Shown here piece by piece: positions 6,065 through 9,731 of a stretch of 9,731 bases of DNA. The translations under genes were made by a program, and so were the position numbers. The DNA lies in contig JALNZJ010000016.1 of assembly GCA_023229485.1 (NCBI GenBank), positions 1-9,731 on the forward strand. Direction: 5' to 3'. Positions within the stretch are counted from its first letter, which is position 1. Each line of letters opens with the position of its first letter. Below the pieces are notes generated by a model, which was not told the DNA's origin, ran no database searches, and was given only the letters and a program-made list of their open reading frames with translations. Source of the DNA: a bacterium (GTDB lineage Bacteria; Patescibacteriota; Minisyncoccia; Minisyncoccales; Minisyncoccaceae).

Positions 6065-7903
6065 ATGAAAAGTCCTATTAAGGGATTGCTTCTAAATATT
6101 TTCTATGTCGTTCTTATTTTCTTGATTTTGGGTGCGCTTTATAATTTTTTTAATAAGCCAACTGTAGAAAAAAAAGAAATTTCTATTACTCAGCTTGTTC
6201 AAGATATTAATTCGGAAAAGGTAGAAAAAGTTACATCCAATAAAGATGAGCTTTTAATTACTTATAAAGATAAAAGCGAGGCTAAAACAAAAAAAGAAAC
6301 TAATGATACTATAGGGCAGGCACTAACTAACTATGGAGTAGAAAAAGAAAAGTTACGCAACGTTTCATTTGTCTTTGGTGAAGTATCAGAAATATATGAT
6401 TGGATGTGGGCATTATTTTTATTCATCATATTGCCTTTTATTATTTTTGGAATTTTCTTTTGGTTGATTTTTAAACAGGCAAAAACAGGGGCTGCTCAGA
6501 CTTTTGATTTTACAAAAGCAAAGGCAAAGCTTTTTGGAGCAGAAGGACAACCAAAAGAAAAGATTACGTTTAAAGACGTTGCGGGACTAAAAGAAGAAAA
6601 GGAAGAGCTTAAAGAAATTGTAGATTTTCTAAAAAATCCAGACAAGTATTTAAAAATGGGTGCAAGAATTCCAAAAGGAGTCCTTTTGGTCGGACCTGCT
6701 GGGTGTGGAAAAACATTACTTGCTCGTGCAGTTGCAGGAGAAAGCGATGTACCATTTTTCTCTGTTGCAGGATCTTCTTTTGTCGAAATGTTTGTTGGTG
6801 TTGGTTCTGGGCGAGTTCGTAGTCTCTTTGCATCAGCTAAAAAACATCAACCTTGTCTTGTTTTCATTGACGAGCTTGATAGTATTGGAAAAACAAGAGG
6901 GCCAGCAATTACAGGTGGGCACGAAGAGAGAGAACAAACACTAAATCAGCTATTAACAGAAATGGATGGTTTTGAGCAAAATGATAAAATTATTATCTTA
7001 GCAGCAACTAATCGTTCGGATGTTTTGGACCCCGCATTACTTCGTCCAGGAAGATTTGATAGAAAAGTTGTTATTAATCTACCGGATATTCAAGAAAGAG
7101 AAGATATTTTATCTATTCATTCAGAAGGTAAGCCGATGGATAAAAATGCAAAATTAAGAGAAGTCGCCGAAAGAACACCAGGGTTCTCGGGGGCTGACTT
7201 GTCAAATGTAGTTAATGAAGCAGCGATATTAGCTGCAAAAAAAGGAACTAAGACAATCACTCAGGACAATCTATTGACTTCAATCGAAAAAGTTTTGTTA
7301 GGACCCGAACGAAAAAGTCACGTTCTATCAAACAAAGAAAAAAAGATTACTGCTTATCACGAGGCAGGGCATGCTCTCGTATCATCTTTAGTTCCAAGTG
7401 CCGAACCAGTTAGAAAAATTTCTATTATTTCAAGAGGTATGGCTGCTGGCTATACACTCAACGTACCATCAGAAGAGCGATATTTTCGAACAAAGTCTGA
7501 GCTTGAGTCAAGTATTTCTGTCGCTTTAGGTGGATATTGTACCGAGAGATTTATTTTTAATGATGTTTCGACAGGAGCCTCAGACGATCTATCAAAAGCT
7601 TCAAGGATAGCAAGGGGAATAGTTAAAAAATATGGAATGTCTAACTTGGGACCGATTACTTTTGGAGAAAGAGAAGTCGAGGTATATCTGGATAGGGAAT
7701 TTAGCGAAACTAAAAATTATTCAGAAGGTGTTGCTCAAGCTATCGATAAAGAAGTTGAGATTATTATTAAAAAAGCCGAAAAGACAGCGGAAGATATAAT
7801 CAGAGAAAATAAAGACTTGATTGAAAAAATAGTTTCTGTCCTAATGGAAAAAGAAACAATAGAAAGAGAAGAATTTGAAGCAATCATAAAAACAAAGAAG
7901 TAG
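6065..7903 (+). CDS. ftsH: ATP-dependent zinc metalloprotease FtsH
   Basis: FtsH is a membrane AAA+ protease that degrades misfolded and regulatory proteins. Seen in order are TM1 (about 7-29), an extracytoplasmic domain (30-112), TM2 (about 113-136), the AAA+ domain with Walker A GPAGCGKT (210-217), pore motif F-V-E-M-F-V-G (239-245), Walker B LVFIDE (265-270) and second region of homology [18 protein letters not shown] (316-333, Arg fingers R327 and R330). The M41 protease domain has HEAGH (432-436) and the third zinc ligand D508 in GASDDL. The length of 612 aa is normal. Walker A has Ala and Cys where most FtsH proteins have Pro and Thr (GPPGTGKT), and VGVGSGRVR replaces VGVGASRVR. Catalytic residues are intact. 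No Shine-Dalgarno is present; TAAAAT (6050-6055) may give a leaderless transcript, or it is read with rpsA. Confidence 0.96.
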   Translation: MKSPIKGLLLNIFYVVLIFLILGALYNFFNKPTVEKKEISITQLVQDINSEKVEKVTSNKDELLITYKDKSEAKTKKETNDTIGQALTNYGVEKEKLRNVSFVFGEVSEIYDWMWALFLFIILPFIIFGIFFWLIFKQAKTGAAQTFDFTKAKAKLFGAEGQPKEKITFKDVAGLKEEKEELKEIVDFLKNPDKYLKMGARIPKGVLLVGPAGCGKTLLARAVAGESDVPFFSVAGSSFVEMFVGVGSGRVRSLFASAKKHQPCLVFIDELDSIGKTRGPAITGGHEEREQTLNQLLTEMDGFEQNDKIIILAATNRSDVLDPALLRPGRFDRKVVINLPDIQEREDILSIHSEGKPMDKNAKLREVAERTPGFSGADLSNVVNEAAILAAKKGTKTITQDNLLTSIEKVLLGPERKSHVLSNKEKKITAYHEAGHALVSSLVPSAEPVRKISIISRGMAAGYTLNVPSEERYFRTKSELESSISVALGGYCTERFIFNDVSTGASDDLSKASRIARGIVKKYGMSNLGPITFGEREVEVYLDREFSETKNYSEGVAQAIDKEVEIIIKKAEKTAEDIIRENKDLIEKIVSVLMEKETIEREEFEAIIKTKK

Positions 7904-7930
7904 TGAGTAGTATTTTTGTAAAATTTTTGA

Positions 7931-7978
7931 TAAAATGAACCTTAGGGAGTATCTAATTTAAAAATACTTCTAAGGTTC
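7931..7978 (+). promoter_or_regulatory. -10 box and start-proximal hairpin before the HTH gene
   Basis: TAAAAT (7931-7936) is a possible -10. Directly after it, GAACCTTAG (7937-7945) pairs with CTAAGGTTC (7970-7978); a one-base bulge and six more pairs (7947-7952 with 7964-7969) follow, with an 11-nt loop. The right arm contains the only Shine-Dalgarno-like AAGG (7972-7975) and ends 4 nt before the ATG. In transcripts read through from ftsH the hairpin could mask the ribosome site; as DNA it could be an operator for the HTH protein. Both readings are inference. Confidence 0.55.
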
Positions 7979-7982
7979 AATT

Positions 7983-8645
7983 ATGTCTAGATTACTTGAA
8001 AAACAAAAAGCTATTAGCTTAAGAAAAAAAGGTTTAAGCTATAGTCAAATAAAAGGGTTTTTAGGAATTAGTAAGAGTACTTTAAGTTCGTGGCTTAAGG
8101 ATTTTCCTTTATCAGAGGAAAGAATTAAAGAGCTTAAAGGCTCAGAACAAAAAATAGAGCGTTGTCGCGAAACAAAAAGAAAGAAAAAGGAGGCAAGATT
8201 AAACGATTTTTATAACGAAGAAAAGAAAAGGATACTTCCTTTGAGCAAAAAAGAACTATATCTTGCTGGTTTTTTCCTCTATTGGGGAGAAGGATCAAAA
8301 AATGATTTTACAAGAATTTCTATTTCGAATACCGATCCAGCGGTTATTAAATTTTTTATGTCTTGGTTAGAAAAATGTTGGAATGTTAAAAAAGAGAAAC
8401 TGAGAATTAATTTACATCTTTATAAAGACATGGATATTAATAAAGAGATTAGTTTTTGGACAGAAGTGCTAGAAATATCCAAACTGCAATTTGATAATCC
8501 ATATATAAAAGATAGTATCAGTAAAAATATAAATCATAAGAAAGGATTTGGGCATGGAACCTGTAATTTAAAAATAGGGGATGCAAGATTATCAGAAAGA
8601 GTTCTTATGGGGTTGAAAGTATTGAATGATTATTATATAAAGTAG
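7983..8645 (+). CDS. HTH protein with LAGLIDADG-like domain
   Basis: The 220-aa product starts with a helix-turn-helix (about 8-40: ISLRKKGLSYSQIKGFLGIS followed by KSTLSSWLKD), resembling resolvase- or transposase-type HTHs. A very basic linker (about 50-85) follows. The C-terminal part begins ELYLAGFFLYWGEGSK (91-106), similar to the LAGLIDADG motif (LAGxxxAxGS), with the acidic residue as Glu in GEG. Downstream are SISNTDPAVIKFF, INLHLY and a C-terminal G-H-G-T-C-N-L-K strand. This looks like a family of HTH plus LAGLIDADG-like proteins found in CPR and archaea. It may be a DNA endonuclease or a domesticated regulator. No intein or intron surrounds it, so it is a free-standing gene. The start ATG is preceded by AAGG at 7-nt spacing. 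The promoter of tRNA-Ile lies in its last codons. Confidence 0.6.
   Translation: MSRLLEKQKAISLRKKGLSYSQIKGFLGISKSTLSSWLKDFPLSEERIKELKGSEQKIERCRETKRKKKEARLNDFYNEEKKRILPLSKKELYLAGFFLYWGEGSKNDFTRISISNTDPAVIKFFMSWLEKCWNVKKEKLRINLHLYKDMDINKEISFWTEVLEISKLQFDNPYIKDSISKNINHKKGFGHGTCNLKIGDARLSERVLMGLKVLNDYYIK
8613..8641 (+). promoter_or_regulatory. promoter of tRNA-Ile inside the end of the HTH gene
   Basis: The -35 is TTGAAA (8613-8618), the spacer 17 nt, and the -10 TATAAA (8636-8641). It lies wholly within the last coding codons of the upstream gene, whose stop is at 8643-8645. The expected start is near 8648, some 7 nt before the tRNA. Confidence 0.7.
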
Positions 8646-8654
8646 AAGCATTTT

Positions 8655-8728
8655 GCGCGTGTAGCTCAGGTGGTTAGAGCATCCGCCTTATAAGCGGAAG
8701 GTCGATGGTTCGAGTCCATCCACGCGCA
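8655..8728 (+). tRNA. tRNA-Ile(UAU)
   Basis: A full cloverleaf folds: acceptor GCGCGTG/CACGCGC, D-arm GCTC/GAGC, anticodon arm TCCGC-CTTATAA-GCGGA with anticodon TAT at 8689-8691, variable AGGTC, T-arm GATGG-TTCGAGT-CCATC, and A73. It decodes AUA. Most bacteria use a CAU tRNA modified to lysidine by TilS for AUA; a UAU isoacceptor is uncommon. CCA is not encoded (the trailer is CATTATT). The gene begins 9 nt after the stop codon of the HTH gene. Confidence 0.95.
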
Positions 8729-8731
8729 CAT

Positions 8732-8771
8732 TATTTACTTAAAGAGACATTTATGTCTCTTTAAGTAAATA
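8732..8771 (+). terminator. long perfect hairpin after tRNA-Ile
   Basis: Two perfect 19-base arms (8732-8750 and 8753-8771) flank a central TT. The right arm is T-rich but is not followed by a clean T tract, so termination may be partial and reading into the downstream element is possible. It starts 3 nt after the tRNA end. Its centre (8751.5) is also the centre of the tRNA T-arm / anti-T-arm quasi-palindrome. Confidence 0.7.
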
Positions 8772-8782
8772 CTATAAAGCAC

Positions 8783-8918
8783 GGATGGACTCGAAGACGG
8801 AGGGTTAATTTGAAAAATTAACGGCGGAGCGACGACTGGTCGCGAGCCAGCCTGAGTCGGTTTCTAGTAAGAACCGATGCGAAGGTGTCTGAGGCCGAGT
8901 CGGGCCGGAGAAAAATTA
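8783..8918. other. structured repeat element, copy 3, with anti-T-arm of tRNA-Ile
   Basis: The element opens with GGATGGACTCGAA (8783-8795), the reverse complement of 13 bases of the tRNA-Ile T-arm (8709-8721). The core follows (8791-8885): TCGAAGAC, an 8-bp AT hairpin (8804-8811 with 8815-8822) not found at 62-238, the GACTG hairpin (GCGAC 8829-8833, loop 8834-8838, GTCGC 8839-8843), CAGCCTGAGTC (8848-8858), a hairpin TCGGTT/AACCGA (8857-8862 with 8872-8877), and CGATGCGAAGG to 8885. A GC-rich tail (8886-8912, GGCC/GGCC) ends it. It is far richer in GC than its surroundings and has no ORF. It may be a non-coding RNA or mobile repeat; strand is unresolved. Confidence 0.6.
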
Positions 8919-8969
8919 CTGATTACAATTTATTATTAAAAACAGCAAAAGAGATTAATGTTCCATTTA

Positions 8970-8998
8970 TTGACTTTTATCGTGTAATTTGCTTAAAT
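8970..8998 (+). promoter_or_regulatory. promoter of the tRNA-Val/rplS unit
   Basis: The -35 is TTGACT (8970-8975), the spacer 17 nt, and the -10 TTAAAT (8993-8998). The expected start is near 9005, 18 nt before tRNA-Val. The 8-bp arms GAGATTAA (8951-8958) and TTAATCTC (9009-9016) flank the promoter, possibly by chance. Confidence 0.65.
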
Positions 8999-9022
8999 AG
9001 GAATATCGTTAATCTCCTTAGC

Positions 9023-9099
9023 GGGCGTATAGCTCAGTTGGTTAGAGCGTTACGTTGACATCGTAAAGGTCTCCTGTTCGAGTCAGGATACGCCCACCA
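9023..9099 (+). tRNA. tRNA-Val(GAC)
   Basis: The cloverleaf is complete: acceptor GGGCGTA/TACGCCC, D-arm GCTC/GAGC, anticodon arm TTACG-TTGACAT-CGTAA with anticodon GAC (9057-9059), variable AGGTC, T-arm TCCTG-TTCGAGT-CAGGA, A73 and an encoded CCA (9097-9099). No terminator and no inverted T-arm copy follow. The next gene, rplS, starts 32 nt later, so the tRNA is probably cut out of the rplS transcript. Confidence 0.96.
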
Positions 9100-9131
9100 A
9101 GGAAGAATAATTAAGTGAATCCAATAAAAAA

Positions 9132-9656
9132 ATGACAGAAGAAATTAAAAAAGAAGCCGAAACTCAAGAGGGAGTTGTTGAGGTTGCCGAAGATGCGACT
9201 GAGACCACTGAAGCTATTGAAACCGCTGAGACTACAGAGGTTATTGATGCTGAGTCTACTGCTGAAATCGCCGAACAAGAAGCTGAGTATGTCGGCATTA
9301 TAGAATCTAATCTTAAAACTGATTTGCCCGATATTCGATCAGGGGATACTGTAAAAGTTCATCAGATACTTAAAGAAAAAAACAACAAAGAAAGAGTCAA
9401 GATTTTTGAAGGCCAGGTATTGGCTTGCAAACATGGAAGAGGTATTACAGGAACTATAACAGTAAGAAAGGTTATTGGAGGTATTGGGGTAGAAAAGATT
9501 TTCCCAATACACTCTCCTTCACTTAGCAAGATCGAAGTAGTGAAAAGGACTAAGACTAGAAGATCAAAGCTTTATTATTTGAGAGATGCTAAAGGAAGAA
9601 AGGCTCGTCTTAAGACCGTCGCAATGGACAAAAAAGAGTCTGCAGTAGAAGAATAA
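9132..9656 (+). CDS. rplS: 50S ribosomal protein L19 with acidic N-terminal extension
   Basis: L19 sits at the 30S-50S interface. The L19 core covers about residues 54-163 of 174: LPDIRSGDTVKVHQ, KIFEGQVLACKHGRG, ITVRKVIGGIGVEKIFPIHSP, IEVVKRTKTRRSKLYYLR and a basic tail. Ordinary L19 is about 115 aa. Here some 50 residues precede it, almost all Glu, Thr, Ala, Val and Ile in a loose E-T-A/T-E repeat, with no basic residue after the first seven until the core. The function of this extension is unknown. No Shine-Dalgarno precedes the ATG (AATAAAAAA). The gene is read from the tRNA-Val promoter and ends at a strong terminator. Confidence 0.95.
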   Translation: MTEEIKKEAETQEGVVEVAEDATETTEAIETAETTEVIDAESTAEIAEQEAEYVGIIESNLKTDLPDIRSGDTVKVHQILKEKNNKERVKIFEGQVLACKHGRGITGTITVRKVIGGIGVEKIFPIHSPSLSKIEVVKRTKTRRSKLYYLRDAKGRKARLKTVAMDKKESAVEE

Positions 9657-9666
9657 AATCAAACCA

Positions 9667-9700
9667 TTTGAGTGTTGAAGTAAAACACTCAAAATTTTTT
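9667..9700 (+). terminator. intrinsic terminator of rplS
   Basis: TTTGAGTGTT (9667-9676) pairs perfectly with AACACTCAAA (9684-9693) across a 7-nt loop, followed by TTTTTT (9695-9700). The T tract directly abuts the next tRNA gene. Confidence 0.92.
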
Positions 9701-9731
9701 GGGCGAGTGATGGAATCGGCAGACATCTATG
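9701..9731 (+). tRNA. tRNA-Leu, 5' part, cut by the window end
   Basis: GGGCGAG, TG, then ATGGAATCGGCAGACA, is the typical acceptor strand and D-arm of a class II tRNA-Leu, close to the same part of tRNA-Leu(UAA) at 2707. The anticodon lies outside the window. It has no room for its own promoter after the rplS terminator, unless the promoter overlaps that terminator or rplS. Confidence 0.85.

Noticed and set aside
7983..8645. Homing endonuclease of an intron or intein
   Set aside because: The gene stands alone between ftsH and a tRNA. ftsH is unbroken and no intron or intein boundaries are seen.
8783..8795. Phage or integrative-element attachment site at tRNA-Ile
   Set aside because: An att duplication of a tRNA end is a direct repeat; here the copy is inverted and there is no integrase gene.
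8951..9016. 8-bp inverted repeat around the tRNA-Val promoter as an operator
   Set aside because: The arms are short, 50 nt apart and AT-rich, so chance is a fair explanation; it is only mentioned with the promoter.
315..9656. Alternative code with TGA as Gly (as in some CPR lineages)
   Set aside because: All nine genes are full length in the standard code with no in-frame TGA, and Trp is TGG throughout.

Overview
The window looks like part of a small, AT-rich bacterial genome from the Candidate Phyla Radiation (Patescibacteria), probably a Parcubacteria/Paceibacteria-type lineage. The evidence is a short IF-2 (500 aa) without the long N-terminal region, a four-domain ribosomal protein S1, a DUF4446 protein, a secreted Cys-rich protein with TSP1-like modules, few Shine-Dalgarno sequences, and several -10 boxes almost touching start codons. 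The lineage is inferred from gene content and style. No rRNA is present to confirm it.

Layout. Positions 1-238 hold a 108-bp tandem repeat with no gene. A DUF4446 gene, infB and rbfA follow on the + strand, then a tRNA-Cys(GCA)/tRNA-Leu(UAA) pair with its own promoter and terminator. A minus-strand gene for an exported 3D-domain protein (putative peptidoglycan hydrolase) is divergent from a plus-strand gene for a secreted, modular Cys-rich protein. After a strong terminator come rpsA and ftsH, then a gene for an HTH protein with a LAGLIDADG-like domain. Its 3' end carries the promoter of a tRNA-Ile with the rare UAU anticodon. A 300-bp non-coding stretch holds a second copy type of the repeat element. 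tRNA-Val(GAC) and rplS (L19) then appear to share one transcript. The window ends inside a second tRNA-Leu.

Functionally this is mostly translation (IF-2, RbfA, S1, L19, five tRNAs), plus membrane proteolysis (FtsH) and two cell-envelope genes. Stop codons are TAA or TAG in all nine genes, and the standard code reads every gene through.

The most unusual signal lies downstream of the tRNAs. After tRNA-Leu(UAA) and after tRNA-Ile(UAU), the terminator-like hairpin is followed by an inverted copy of that tRNA's own T-arm. The inverted copy is centred on the hairpin, so tRNA 3' half, hairpin and anti-T-arm form one large quasi-palindrome. The tandem repeat at the left edge carries an inverted tRNA 3' half (7-nt acceptor strand, 5-nt T-stem, 7-nt T-loop) that matches no tRNA in the window and predicts one just upstream. 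The repeat and the post-tRNA-Ile element also share a structured core (TCGAAGAC - hairpin with GACTG loop - CAGCCTGAGTC - second hairpin - CGAAGG) whose stems change sequence but keep pairing. I do not recognise this family. It may be an undescribed tRNA-linked structured element or non-coding RNA.
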